Source: CAYGJN01 sp964350135 (GTDB taxonomy: Bacteria > Bdellovibrionota > Bacteriovoracia > Bacteriovoracales > Bacteriovoracaceae). Taken from it: 17,846 bases of DNA. This document shows positions 1 to 7,178 of the stretch, piece after piece. The stretch lies in the NCBI GenBank assembly GCA_964350135.1, contig CAYGJN010000054.1, positions 1-17,846 on the forward strand. The letters run 5' to 3'. Position 1 is the stretch's first letter; the number at the start of each line of letters is the position of its first letter. The notes under the pieces were generated by a model. The model saw only the letters and a list, made by a program, of their open reading frames with translations, made no database searches and was not told the origin of the DNA. Both the position numbers and the translations under genes were made by a program.

Positions 1-168
1 GTTGTAAGCATCGTACTTGCATACAAGACCCTCCCCAATATCAACGCTGATAGAATCAGAATTTCTCACTCCCAAACTAATGGTATAACCTTTTGAAAGG
101 AGTAATTCTGCTATGGCCTTTCCTATTCCTCGAGAAGCACCAGAAATCATAATCACTTTTTTTTTCAT
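1..168 (-). CDS. Short-chain dehydrogenase/reductase (SDR), N-terminal 56 codons only
   Basis: The translation starts MKKKVIMISGASRGIGKAIA and shows the SDR glycine-rich nucleotide-binding motif TGxxxGIG as SGASRGIG at residues 9-16, followed by the helix and second strand of a Rossmann fold. In this family the segment binds NAD(P)H. The catalytic Ser-Tyr-Lys residues lie beyond the left edge, so the substrate cannot be guessed. The start is the ATG at 168-166, preceded by a GAGG Shine-Dalgarno about 7 bases upstream. A TATAAA-like -10 (forward 183-188) sits just upstream, without a convincing -35. The gene starts downstream of the tRNA-fMet gene on the same strand. Family assignment is firm; specific function is unknown. 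Confidence 0.85.
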   Translation of the reverse strand, partial: MKKKVIMISGASRGIGKAIAELLLSKGYTISLGVRNSDSISVDIGEGLVCKYDAYN

Positions 169-200
169 AATCATCCTCTGAGTTTATAAATCGTCTCAGG

Positions 201-285
201 TTGGATTTACTCGTCGACATCCATTGTACGTGACCGAGCCCGAGTCGAAGCGGTGGGAGGAATGGCCAGGTAATTTTAAAAGGAT
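201..285. other. GC-rich non-coding stretch downstream of tRNA-fMet
   Basis: This spacer separates the tRNA 3' end from the SDR gene. Bases 212-270 are about 60 percent G+C by eye, far above the AT-rich surroundings, and include a GTCGAC palindrome. I found no convincing ORF with a ribosome binding site, no cloverleaf and no terminator with a T-run. It may be a tRNA trailer or an unrecognised small RNA, but nothing decides between these. Confidence 0.3.
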
Positions 286-362
<77 letters not shown>

Positions 363-388
363 TCACTTAGAAATTCATACAGAACCCA

Positions 389-417
389 TTTATAGAGACC
401 GAATGCCTAAATGTCTA
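389..417 (-). promoter_or_regulatory. sigma70-type promoter of tRNA-fMet
   Basis: On the minus strand there is a -35 TAGACA (forward 412-417), a 17-base spacer and a -10 TATAAA (forward 389-394). The predicted transcript start is near 382, about 20 bases before the mature tRNA 5' end at 362. Seen directly in sequence; activity is inferred. Confidence 0.7.
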
Positions 418-555
418 CCTTATTTGTCATACTTTTTTGAAATTCCAATAACTTATGAATCTGATATTTTAGCTAAAAGAGAATTGCTCAATCATAAAGT
501 CCTAAAATGATTACGCTTTCTTACGATAGGTACTCATGTGGTCAGGGGGAAATGA

Positions 556-867
556 ATGAGTAACGAAAAACAATTTCTAACTATCAAATTAGACGCATCT
601 GAACTAACTCCAGCGCAAGTACGTTTGTTGAAGTACTTGAACTCCATGCTTTTAAACACCATTACAACTGGTGATGAGGCTGATTATTTTGATTGTGCTA
701 ATGAGGCCATGAGAATGTTTGCAACCTTACTAAGAGGCGCAAGCTTTACTCAAATTGAGCAAATCAAAGATAGTGACATCCCTTATGAAAGACAGGTCAT
801 TGAATATTGCCTAGAGACAATCTATGAAGATATGGCCCGTGGGAAAATAGCTACCTTTGATAACTAG
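556..867 (+). CDS. Conserved-looking small protein of unknown function, 103 aa
   Basis: I do not recognise this protein. It is soluble-looking, with no signal peptide or membrane segment, mildly acidic and predicted mostly helical, with a stretch rich in Met/Leu/Ala around residues 20-60. The start at 556 is supported by a strong Shine-Dalgarno AGGGGGA at 544-550, five bases upstream. An overlapping ATG at 552 is in another frame. The gene converges on rluB and the two coding regions overlap by 17 bases at their 3' ends. A weak AT-rich inverted repeat (CTAG arms, 864-882) at the junction could serve as a poor bidirectional terminator. I saw no convincing -35/-10 in 418-545. Coding status rests on the ribosome binding site and frame length. 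Confidence 0.7.
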   Translation: MSNEKQFLTIKLDASELTPAQVRLLKYLNSMLLNTITTGDEADYFDCANEAMRMFATLLRGASFTQIEQIKDSDIPYERQVIEYCLETIYEDMARGKIATFDN

Positions 868-1756
868 GTTTTTCAAAACTAGAAGCTGCTTCCTTTCTTG
901 ACTCAATTGTATTTCGGTAATTTTCCTTATTATACTGCTGATAATACCTATCAGTTGCAAGCCTTGTAGGTTGAGGTCCTTTTTTCAAAAGATCTACTGT
1001 TCTTTTATTAGAGACATACTTATTGCTACCAATCTTTCCATCTACTTTACCAAGTTGGGCCAAAAGGTCTCTTTCTGTTGGCATTCTAAAATCCCCTGCT
1101 CTTAAAGATCCAAGAGCAAGTCCACCAATAGCAACTCTTCTAAGTTTATCAATACTGATTCCAACCTCTTCACAAATTCTTCTAATCTCTCTATTACGTC
1201 CTTCTGTAAGACGAATTTCAATCCAAGTTTTTTGAGGAAGTTGTTCAATTACACGAACTGACTCAGGTTTAACTTTTCCCTCAGGAAACTGACGCTCTTT
1301 TTTTAGTTCAGCTAATATTTTAGAATTAATGGCCCCAAAAACTTTTACTTCATAGACCTTAACAACTCCATAGGATGGATGGGCGAGTTTTTGAGCAAGG
1401 TCACCATCATTTGTTAAAATTAATAGGCCTTCAGAATTAAAATCAAGTCTTCCTACAGGGTAAAGTCTTTCTTTAAATGGAGGAATAATATCCAAAACAG
1501 TTTTTCTGCCTTCAGGGTCACTTATTGTGGCAAGCACTCCTCTGGGCTTATTTAAAACAATATAAGTTTTGCATACAGCATCTAGGCTTATGATTTGATT
1601 ATCTAAACTAATAACATCTGTATTAGGATCAACTTTAGTTCCTAAAGTTGTGCAAGTTTTGCCATTAACTTTGACCTTGCCTTGTTCTATTAATAATTCT
1701 GCTTTTCTTCTTGAGGTAACACCGCAATCAGCGATGAATTTTTGTAGACGAACCAT
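851..1756 (-). CDS. rluB: 23S rRNA pseudouridine synthase RluB-like (RsuA/RluB/RluE/RluF family)
   Basis: This 301-aa protein has an N-terminal S4 RNA-binding domain (about residues 1-60, beginning MVRLQKFIADCGVTSRRKAE). The catalytic domain follows, with the NKPRG motif at 69-73 and the signature GRLDFNSEGLLILTNDG, in which Asp105 is the expected catalytic aspartate. RluB-type enzymes convert a uridine of 23S rRNA helix 80-93 to pseudouridine; the exact target here is inferred from family and context. Residues after about 240 form a basic, polar tail, a common variable extension. The start ATG at 1756 has a strong AAAGGAG seven bases upstream. It is the last gene of the S2P-scpA-scpB-rluB operon, a gene order found in many bacteria, 62 bases after scpB with a small hairpin between. 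Confidence 0.9.
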   Translation of the reverse strand: MVRLQKFIADCGVTSRRKAELLIEQGKVKVNGKTCTTLGTKVDPNTDVISLDNQIISLDAVCKTYIVLNKPRGVLATISDPEGRKTVLDIIPPFKERLYPVGRLDFNSEGLLILTNDGDLAQKLAHPSYGVVKVYEVKVFGAINSKILAELKKERQFPEGKVKPESVRVIEQLPQKTWIEIRLTEGRNREIRRICEEVGISIDKLRRVAIGGLALGSLRAGDFRMPTERDLLAQLGKVDGKIGSNKYVSNKRTVDLLKKGPQPTRLATDRYYQQYNKENYRNTIESRKEAASSFEKPSYQR

Positions 1757-1779
1757 TTGGTTTCTCCTTTAAGGTTATA

Positions 1780-1793
1780 TGGCCTCACGGCCA
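1780..1793 (-). other. Intercistronic hairpin with GNRA-type loop between scpB and rluB
   Basis: In the mRNA sense the arms TGGCC and GGCCA enclose the loop GTGA, a GNRA tetraloop, about 9 bases upstream of the rluB Shine-Dalgarno. A second inverted repeat, AGGGCC/GGCCCT with a 10-base loop, lies over the scpB stop codon (1814-1835). Neither is followed by a T-run, so they look like mRNA-processing or translation-tuning elements rather than terminators. Their function is inference. Confidence 0.35.
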
Positions 1794-1818
1794 GGTGTTG
1801 TTATGCCAAATCTAGGGC

Positions 1819-3027
1819 CTAATTGATAGGGCCCTCTATAGAATTTTCAGAATTATTACTTTCTTCTAGCTTAGAAAAGGCATTATCTAGTGCTTTTTCT
1901 AGCTCAGACTCGCCCTCTTCCCCTTCATCAAAAAATAAAGGCTCTGTACTCTCTTTAGGTTCCTCTTTTCTAAGGTCTGATAAAGTCTGCTTATCCTCTT
2001 CAGAAAGAGCCACTTCTTCAGTTTGGATATCATCTAAACTTTTCTTTTCAACAAACTCTTCTAATATATCAAAGGCTGATTTTGGATCAGTTCCCTCTTC
2101 AACAATTTTATTGGCCGTTTTAAGAGTTTTTGTAAAATCTGTCCCTGTGGAGATAGATTTAATCATATCTTTAAGCTCATCAATTTCTTCAAGCTCAACA
2201 TTTTCAAACTTACTACGGGCCTCGTCAGTTGCTCTAACTAGTTCTTTAATATCAGAAATCTCACCCACATTTTGGTTATCTGCTAAAGACTCAAGTTCAT
2301 GCTCAGGGGGAAGTTCATCCAGTGACCTTAAATTAAACATCTCAAGAAACTCCTGAGTCGTACCGTAGGCAACAGGCTTTCCAAGTTCATCTGTTTTTCC
2401 TGATATTTTCACAAGTCTTTTATCCATAAGCATTCTTAAAAGATGTGAACTATCGACACCTCTAATTTTATCAAGCTCTGCTCTTGAAACAGGTTGCTTA
2501 TAAGCAATAACAGCAAGGGCTTCTAGGGCAGTTGGACTTAAAACGATAGATTTGAACTTAAATAAGTCTTGAACATGTTTTGTATAGGTTGGTTTCGTTC
2601 TAAACTGGAAACCTTCTCCAATCTCCTGGAGGCGGATTCCGTGATGAGCTGACTCATACTCTCCACTTAATCTCTCAAGAGCAGTATGAACAACTCTTAA
2701 AGGCATCCCCTTATCAAGGGTGTCTCTGATTTTTGTAATCGTTATTGGACGATCTGAGAGAAAAACGATTGTTTCAATAGCCCCACAAAGTGATTCTTCA
2801 TCTAAGCCGGTTCTTTCTTTCCATTCATCGTTTTCTTTTTCTTCAAGGTCTGCATAATCAACAAGCATTTCAAAGTTTTCAGATTCAGCAGATGCATCTT
2901 TTAAATTTTCTTCTTCAATTTTAATAACACCATCATCTTGTTCAAGAGGAGCTTCCTCATAGGCAGGTGGTACTTGAATTGTTCCTTGATCTGTTTCTAA
3001 CTCTTTTGTGTTGATCTCTTCGCTCAT
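1819..3027 (-). CDS. scpB: Segregation and condensation protein B with long acidic extensions
   Basis: ScpB dimerises and binds ScpA to form, with SMC, the bacterial condensin that compacts and segregates the chromosome. The family core spans about residues 76-240 and contains two winged-helix units, with the characteristic segment LSPTALEALAVIAYKQPVSR at about 163-182 and the GRPVAYGTT-like segment at 216-224. The family is usually about 180-200 residues; this protein has 402. The first 75 residues and the last 160 or so are rich in Glu, Asp, Ser and Leu, probably largely disordered or helical, and unlike the usual ScpB. The start ATG follows the scpA stop by 12 bases, with a GAGGG ribosome binding site between them. 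Operon partner of scpA. Confidence 0.92.
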   Translation of the reverse strand: MSEEINTKELETDQGTIQVPPAYEEAPLEQDDGVIKIEEENLKDASAESENFEMLVDYADLEEKENDEWKERTGLDEESLCGAIETIVFLSDRPITITKIRDTLDKGMPLRVVHTALERLSGEYESAHHGIRLQEIGEGFQFRTKPTYTKHVQDLFKFKSIVLSPTALEALAVIAYKQPVSRAELDKIRGVDSSHLLRMLMDKRLVKISGKTDELGKPVAYGTTQEFLEMFNLRSLDELPPEHELESLADNQNVGEISDIKELVRATDEARSKFENVELEEIDELKDMIKSISTGTDFTKTLKTANKIVEEGTDPKSAFDILEEFVEKKSLDDIQTEEVALSEEDKQTLSDLRKEEPKESTEPLFFDEGEEGESELEKALDNAFSKLEESNNSENSIEGPIN

Positions 3028-3039
3028 AGTTCTGCCCTC

Positions 3040-3864
3040 TTAGTGAACTGGTGCTTGAACAGCTGTTTCTTCTTCAGGCCCAAAGCCATCAGCTAGTTCA
3101 ACGTCAAAATTATTTAAAGATTCATTAACATCGATATAAATATTTCCATATTCTTCATTTTGATAAATTGAAACTTTGTGCAATCGCGCAAGCTCTAATA
3201 AAGAGATAAAGGTAATTACTGTATTATCTCTTTCTGTATGATCTTTTTTTCTATCTTTTTGTAGAAGGTCATAAAAATTAGTATGAAGACCCTCTTGTAA
3301 GAAGAGCTTAAGAAAACTTAATTTTTCTTTAATAGAAAGCTTGTCTCTTTTTTGAACCTTATACTTACGCCTATCTCTTCTTATTAAGTCAATCATTACC
3401 CCTGTCAGCTCTTGCAAATCCATTGGGTTAACAACTGTTTTAATCATCTCTTTTCTATTTACCCTAGGTTTTGTAAAAACCTCGTGCCCTAACTTATCTA
3501 AGTTCCAAAGCTCTTCACCCATAAGCTGGTAAAGTTTAAGTTCTTGTAATCTTTTTATAAGTTCTTCTTGAGTCGCAATATGAAGTCCAGCCTCAAGGTC
3601 CTCTCCAGTTATTGCTTTAACATCGTCTTCAGAAACACAAGTTTTTGACTTTAAAAAAACAAGTGTTGCAGCCATATAAAGATAATCACCTGCAACATCA
3701 AAATTAAGCTCTTGCATACGATCAAGATACTCAATGTATTGCTTAGTAATTTCATTAATATCTAAGGAGCGAATATCCATTTCTTCTTTTTGAATAAGAA
3801 GAAGCAATAAGCCCAAAGGGCCATCAAAAGATTCTGTCTTTACATGAATTGAAGTATCTAACAC
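3040..3864 (-). CDS. scpA: Segregation and condensation protein A
   Basis: ScpA is the kleisin subunit that bridges SMC heads and binds ScpB. The 274-aa length fits the family. The N-terminal kleisin signature FDGPLGLLLLLIQKEEMDI (residues 14-32) matches the usual FEGPLDLLL pattern with Gly in place of the usual Asp. It is followed by DINEITKQYIEYLD and a C-terminal winged helix (about 210-255). The start is a GTG at 3864. Its Shine-Dalgarno GATGAGG overlaps the TGA stop of the upstream protease gene, so translation is probably coupled. Position between a site-2 protease and scpB is the classical order for this operon. Confidence 0.94.
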   Translation of the reverse strand: MLDTSIHVKTESFDGPLGLLLLLIQKEEMDIRSLDINEITKQYIEYLDRMQELNFDVAGDYLYMAATLVFLKSKTCVSEDDVKAITGEDLEAGLHIATQEELIKRLQELKLYQLMGEELWNLDKLGHEVFTKPRVNRKEMIKTVVNPMDLQELTGVMIDLIRRDRRKYKVQKRDKLSIKEKLSFLKLFLQEGLHTNFYDLLQKDRKKDHTERDNTVITFISLLELARLHKVSIYQNEEYGNIYIDVNESLNNFDVELADGFGPEEETAVQAPVH

Positions 3865-3871
3865 AAAAACC

Positions 3872-4543
3872 TCATCCTATTATTCCAAGAAAAAACCTTG
3901 GAAGAAAGTCCGTAAGCCAAATAGCCGGATAGAGAATAAAATTAAAGATAGGTAAACCGGCAAATGAGAGGGCCAAAAGCCCCATAAAAATATATGAGCC
4001 ATACTGTGAAAACTCTTCATATTTTCTTTGTTGATTATAATTTAAAAAACGAGGAATCATTTTTGACCCATCTAATGGAGCTAAGGGAATTAAATTAAAA
4101 AGAGCCAAAATAAAATTGATAGCAACACTGAACTTAAGCATATTTACAGCAACAAAAAAATACTCATGAGAAGGGTTCATATAAACAAAAGTGAGAGTTA
4201 AAAGTAGTGCAGATAAAAAACCAATCGCAATATTCATTAAAGGTCCTGCAAAGCTAACCCAAAAGATTCCATTCTTTGGATCTTTTAAATTTCTAATCGA
4301 GACCGGTACTGGCTTGGCCCAACCAAAAGCTGTGGATCCAATCATGATAAGAACCATAGGAAAAATAACTGAACCTAAAAGATCAGCATGTGCAATTGGA
4401 TTAAAAGTTAAGCGCCCTGCTCTTTCAGCAGTATCATCACCAAAAGCCTTTGCCATACGAGCATGTCCCCATTCATGGGCCACGATAGAAAAAACAAAAA
4501 CAGGAATTTGCACCGCAGCATTAAAGACTATACTGTTATTCAT
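3872..4543 (-). CDS. Site-2 protease family membrane zinc metalloprotease (M50)
   Basis: This 223-aa polytopic membrane protein carries the zinc site HEWGH (His23, Glu24, His27) in its first membrane segment, and the second M50 motif NLIPLAPLDGSK around residues 150-161, with Asp158 as third zinc ligand. GWAKPVPV near 74-81 and FAGPLMNI at 98-105 are also typical of the short, PDZ-free site-2 proteases encoded next to scpA. Such enzymes cut substrates inside the membrane; the substrate here is unknown. ATG 4543 is the first possible start because an in-frame TAA lies four codons upstream. It has no Shine-Dalgarno, but a promoter places the transcript start on the A of the ATG, suggesting a leaderless mRNA. 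First gene of the scpAB-rluB operon. Confidence 0.92.
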   Translation of the reverse strand: MNNSIVFNAAVQIPVFVFSIVAHEWGHARMAKAFGDDTAERAGRLTFNPIAHADLLGSVIFPMVLIMIGSTAFGWAKPVPVSIRNLKDPKNGIFWVSFAGPLMNIAIGFLSALLLTLTFVYMNPSHEYFFVAVNMLKFSVAINFILALFNLIPLAPLDGSKMIPRFLNYNQQRKYEEFSQYGSYIFMGLLALSFAGLPIFNFILYPAIWLTDFLPRFFLGIIG

Positions 4544-4549
4544 ATGAAA

Positions 4550-4578
4550 AATTTAGCATTTTGCTCAGGTTTGGGCAA
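4550..4578 (-). promoter_or_regulatory. Promoter of the S2P-scpA-scpB-rluB operon, apparently leaderless
   Basis: On the minus strand: -35 TTGCCC (forward 4573-4578), 17-base spacer, -10 TAAATT (forward 4550-4555). Six bases separate the -10 from the ATG, so +1 would coincide with the start codon. No Shine-Dalgarno is present. Confidence 0.6.
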
Positions 4579-4629
4579 CGAAACAAGATTTCTAGGGCCA
4601 TCAATCTGCTTCATTTGCTGCGCGTCACC

Positions 4630-4638
4630 TGAGATAAT
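4630..4638 (+). promoter_or_regulatory. Extended -10 promoter of the Nudix gene, apparently leaderless
   Basis: TGAGATAAT matches the extended -10 pattern TGn followed by GATAAT. It lies five bases before the ATG at 4644. No good -35 is visible at 16-18 bases and there is no Shine-Dalgarno, so the mRNA should begin at or next to the start codon. Confidence 0.5.
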
Positions 4639-4643
4639 AAGTT

Positions 4644-5072
4644 ATGGAAATTAGAAAGGTTCAAGTAATCATATTGGCCTTGGGCCAAAACCCTCGAGTG
4701 CTTTTATTTAAGACCAATAAAAAAAGAGGTCATTTTTGGCAGAATGTAACGGGATCTGTTGATAGAGGTGAAAAAATCGAAGATGGAGCAAAAAGAGAAT
4801 TAAAAGAAGAATCAGGGTTTAAAAACTTTCTCTGGGTAAAAAACTTAGAGAGAAGTTTTCATTATAAAAAAAATGATAAGGGGTTTATTGAATATCTATT
4901 TGTTGCAGGAGTAGATGAGGTTTTTGAACCCATAATTGATCCTAAAGAACATGAAGATTTTAAGTGGATTTCAATAAACGATATAACAAAAGAGAGTTAT
5001 GAATTTGAATCAAATTATCTTGCTTTTATTTATGCTTGTAAGCACCTTGAGCTTGACTCAAGCTCAAGATGA
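4644..5072 (+). CDS. Nudix hydrolase, NudB-like
   Basis: The Nudix box is complete: Gly37, Glu43, Arg51-Glu52-Leu53, Glu55-Glu56 and Gly58, matching Gx5Ex7REUxEExGU, which binds the metal and cleaves a nucleoside-diphosphate-linked substrate. The lead-in FWQNVTGSVDRGE closely resembles E. coli NudB (FWQSVTGSVEEGE), a dihydroneopterin triphosphate pyrophosphatase that also acts on dNTPs. That makes a folate-pathway or nucleotide-sanitation role likely but not certain. Length is 142 aa, usual for the family. An in-frame TAA immediately upstream fixes the start at 4644. The last 74 bases overlap the signal-peptide region of the next gene in another frame, and a 23-bp palindrome lies at this 3' end. 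Confidence 0.88.
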   Translation: MEIRKVQVIILALGQNPRVLLFKTNKKRGHFWQNVTGSVDRGEKIEDGAKRELKEESGFKNFLWVKNLERSFHYKKNDKGFIEYLFVAGVDEVFEPIIDPKEHEDFKWISINDITKESYEFESNYLAFIYACKHLELDSSSR

Positions 5073-6048
5073 TATAAGCCTTAATGAGCTAGAGCTAGAT
5101 AAAGGACTCGAAGAGCTTGCTCTTGACTCTGAAGGGCTGGACAAATTTCATCGAAATGACGTTCAAAGAAGGGGTAAAGATTTTAAATATATTCCTCCAA
5201 AAATGAGGGCCTATTGGAGCAAGAGCACAAGACTTAGTGATCTAGTTGATTACGGAGTAACTAAAGTTTTTATTCCTAGAGGTACTATTCTTATTGATAT
5301 TGAACAAAACAAGAAAATAAAAATTACCAGAGATATTTTCTCTAATGCGATTAACGGATTTGATGATTATGGCATATGCTATATCTTGGATAAAAAATTA
5401 ATTCCTAAATATAAAGTTCATAACAAAAAAATAGAGTTTCTTAAAGAAACCGCTAACCTAGAAATTACTCCCAACTCCTATAAAGAATACAACCTAAGAC
5501 CTCCTAAGACTGAGTCAAAGCTTCAAAGCTTTCACGAAGTAAGCACTTTTTATTTTTATGGATCTTCAAACTATATTGAAAATGTTGCCAGCAATGAAGT
5601 CAGTCGATTGGAAGGTGCCGGTGTTGAGTATCAAGGTTTTTTAGATCTTGAATTCCCTATTATTTTTGGAGCAGAACTCTCCTTTGTAAACGGTTATGCT
5701 CAAAGTGTAGATTTTAACTACGAGCTTACAGAGCTAGTGTTTGGACCAATTATCAATTTTCATGCATGGAATCTTTTTGAACGTAAGGTTTTCGTCCAGG
5801 CTAAAGCTGGTTTTTCATTATTTTCAAAACTTGTTTCAAGAGATTTTGAAGAAGATCTAAAATTCCAATCTCAAAGTTTAGGCACTGGACTTAGGGGTTA
5901 CTTTCCTACAATTATTGGTGATCTGCTTTGGTCTATGGATGCTAATCATCTATGGTACTATCCAAAATCAGGATCATTACCAAATCAAGCAGTTGATAGA
6001 ACAACAAAAGAGAACCGCTTTAGATTTGCACTAGGATATTCATGGTAG
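4999..6048 (+). CDS. Exported protein, probable outer-membrane beta-barrel, 349 aa
   Basis: A clear signal peptide (residues 1-22, hydrophobic IILLLFMLVSTLSL, likely cleavage after TQA) justifies the start at 4999, although it overlaps the Nudix gene by 74 bases; an AGAGAG lies just upstream. The mature N-terminus is acidic, rich in Leu-Glu-Leu-Asp. From about residue 175 onward the sequence alternates hydrophobic and polar residues in strand-like runs, with many aromatic residues, and ends in GYSW. A terminal aromatic is the usual signature recognised by the BAM outer-membrane insertion machinery. I recognise no named family. The next gene, also exported and barrel-like, overlaps its end by 7 bases, so the two are probably co-translated and may work together. 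Confidence 0.75.
   Translation: MNLNQIILLLFMLVSTLSLTQAQDDISLNELELDKGLEELALDSEGLDKFHRNDVQRRGKDFKYIPPKMRAYWSKSTRLSDLVDYGVTKVFIPRGTILIDIEQNKKIKITRDIFSNAINGFDDYGICYILDKKLIPKYKVHNKKIEFLKETANLEITPNSYKEYNLRPPKTESKLQSFHEVSTFYFYGSSNYIENVASNEVSRLEGAGVEYQGFLDLEFPIIFGAELSFVNGYAQSVDFNYELTELVFGPIINFHAWNLFERKVFVQAKAGFSLFSKLVSRDFEEDLKFQSQSLGTGLRGYFPTIIGDLLWSMDANHLWYYPKSGSLPNQAVDRTTKENRFRFALGYSW
5046..5068. repeat. Perfect 23-bp palindrome at the Nudix / exported-protein overlap
   Basis: The left arm CTTGAGCTTGA (5046-5056) and right arm TCAAGCTCAAG (5058-5068) are exact reverse complements around a single C. As RNA it could form a 10-bp stem with a 3-base loop. It ends one base before the Nudix stop codon TGA and lies inside the signal-peptide codons of the downstream gene. 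No T-run follows, so it is not a standard terminator. Confidence 0.6.
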
Positions 6049-7091
6049 CTTTATTTATTTTATTTCTGAGTAGCAGTCTCTATGCACTAGAGGGAACAGT
6101 TGTTGTACTTGATGCTCCAGTCTTTGAAGCTCCAAACACAAAGTCAAAAATTGTACAAAAATATAGAAAAAACCAAACGATCTACCTTCATACGATTCAT
6201 GATATTGAAAACACCGATAATCAAGACGTCTTTAGGGAAACAGAGTTTGACCGCCCTACCCTTGCTCATGAATTGAATAAGGTTCTTATCCAAAAAGAAA
6301 ATGAAGCTAAGTTTTATATGACTGTCACAAAAACTGGAAGCAAAGGATATATTTTAAAAGATCATGTTAAGCCTCTTTTTCATGATCAAAGAGATTATAA
6401 CAGACCTATTGGAAGTTATTACCCTGATAGAACAGACTACAGAATTGAAGAGCCATTACCAGAAAACTTTCCATTTCAAAAAGAAGCCACAACTAAAGTA
6501 AAGATCTCTCTAGCTCCCGGGCTCCCTTCTACCTATCGATATAGGTATGCAGAAAATCCAAGTAAATCAAACGATAAGCCTTCAATGAACTTAAATATCA
6601 GCTCAACCACAAGGGCAAAATTTGATAATGGAAAACCACTTCCACTTTATTATGGTTTAAGATTTCATTTTGGTTATCGTCAAAGAGACACACAGTTCTC
6701 TGATGGGTTATTTGGATCAGAAAAAATTATCCTTATGGGACTTGGACCTAGTTTATCTTACGACCTTTTTAAATCACATAAACAGGCCATTAATTTTACC
6801 GGCAGTTTTATGATCTATCTGGCCGATCAATACAGTGTAAAAATTGGTGATGAAATACAAACATTTTCGGCCATCACAATCTCTCCTCAACTCGAGCTCA
6901 CTTACCAAAAAGTGGATATATTCCAGGGATTCGATTTTCTTGTGGGTCCCATACTCTATTTTCACTTACCTACAGAGCTTCAAGGAAATAACCAAGAAGC
7001 AACCTCCAGCTTTTGGGGCAGTGTAAATAGCTATAATAAGGAATTTTCAGCAGATATGGCCCTTGTTCTTGGGTTCCAAAAAGAGTTTTAA
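6042..7091 (+). CDS. Exported SH3b-like plus beta-barrel-like protein, 349 aa
   Basis: Residues 1-15 form a short signal peptide (MVALFILFLSSSLYA). The next segment to about residue 115 resembles a bacterial SH3 (SH3b) domain: VVVLDAPVFEAPNTKSKIVQKYRKNQTIYL, then a late strand with GYILKDHVKPL, the usual SH3b ending. After a linker, residues from about 175 show strand-like alternation (KPLPLYYGLRFHFGYRQR, ISPQLELTYQKVDIFQGF) and the protein ends LGFQKEF with a terminal Phe, as outer-membrane barrels do. SH3b domains often bind peptidoglycan or peptides, so this could tether barrel and cell wall; that is inference. It overlaps the upstream gene by 7 bases, with AGGAT as ribosome binding site. 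Confidence 0.72.
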   Translation: MVALFILFLSSSLYALEGTVVVLDAPVFEAPNTKSKIVQKYRKNQTIYLHTIHDIENTDNQDVFRETEFDRPTLAHELNKVLIQKENEAKFYMTVTKTGSKGYILKDHVKPLFHDQRDYNRPIGSYYPDRTDYRIEEPLPENFPFQKEATTKVKISLAPGLPSTYRYRYAENPSKSNDKPSMNLNISSTTRAKFDNGKPLPLYYGLRFHFGYRQRDTQFSDGLFGSEKIILMGLGPSLSYDLFKSHKQAINFTGSFMIYLADQYSVKIGDEIQTFSAITISPQLELTYQKVDIFQGFDFLVGPILYFHLPTELQGNNQEATSSFWGSVNSYNKEFSADMALVLGFQKEF

Positions 7092-7178
7092 GAAAGAATT
7101 TCCCCTTTAAATTTTTCAGTCAAAGTACCAATTGAAAACGTCGATGAGTTTATGTGTAGTCTTACTAGGAGGGTATGT

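Noticed and set aside
864..882. Hairpin with CTAG arms at the convergent gene junction as a terminator
   Set aside because: The stem is short and AT-rich with a bulge and no stable GC core; too weak to call as a feature.
1814..1835. AGGGCC/GGCCCT inverted repeat over the scpB stop as a terminator
   Set aside because: No T-run follows on either strand and rluB continues the operon downstream.
1823..2356. 177-aa Ser-rich plus-strand frame opposite scpB
   Set aside because: A mirror of the Glu/Asp-rich scpB tail (GAA/GAG antisense gives Ser/Phe); no start signals.
7152..7178. Upstream-extended start for the 70-aa protein
   Set aside because: The near-perfect AGGAGGG at 7167-7173 would be inside the coding region; it is ideally placed for ATG 7179.
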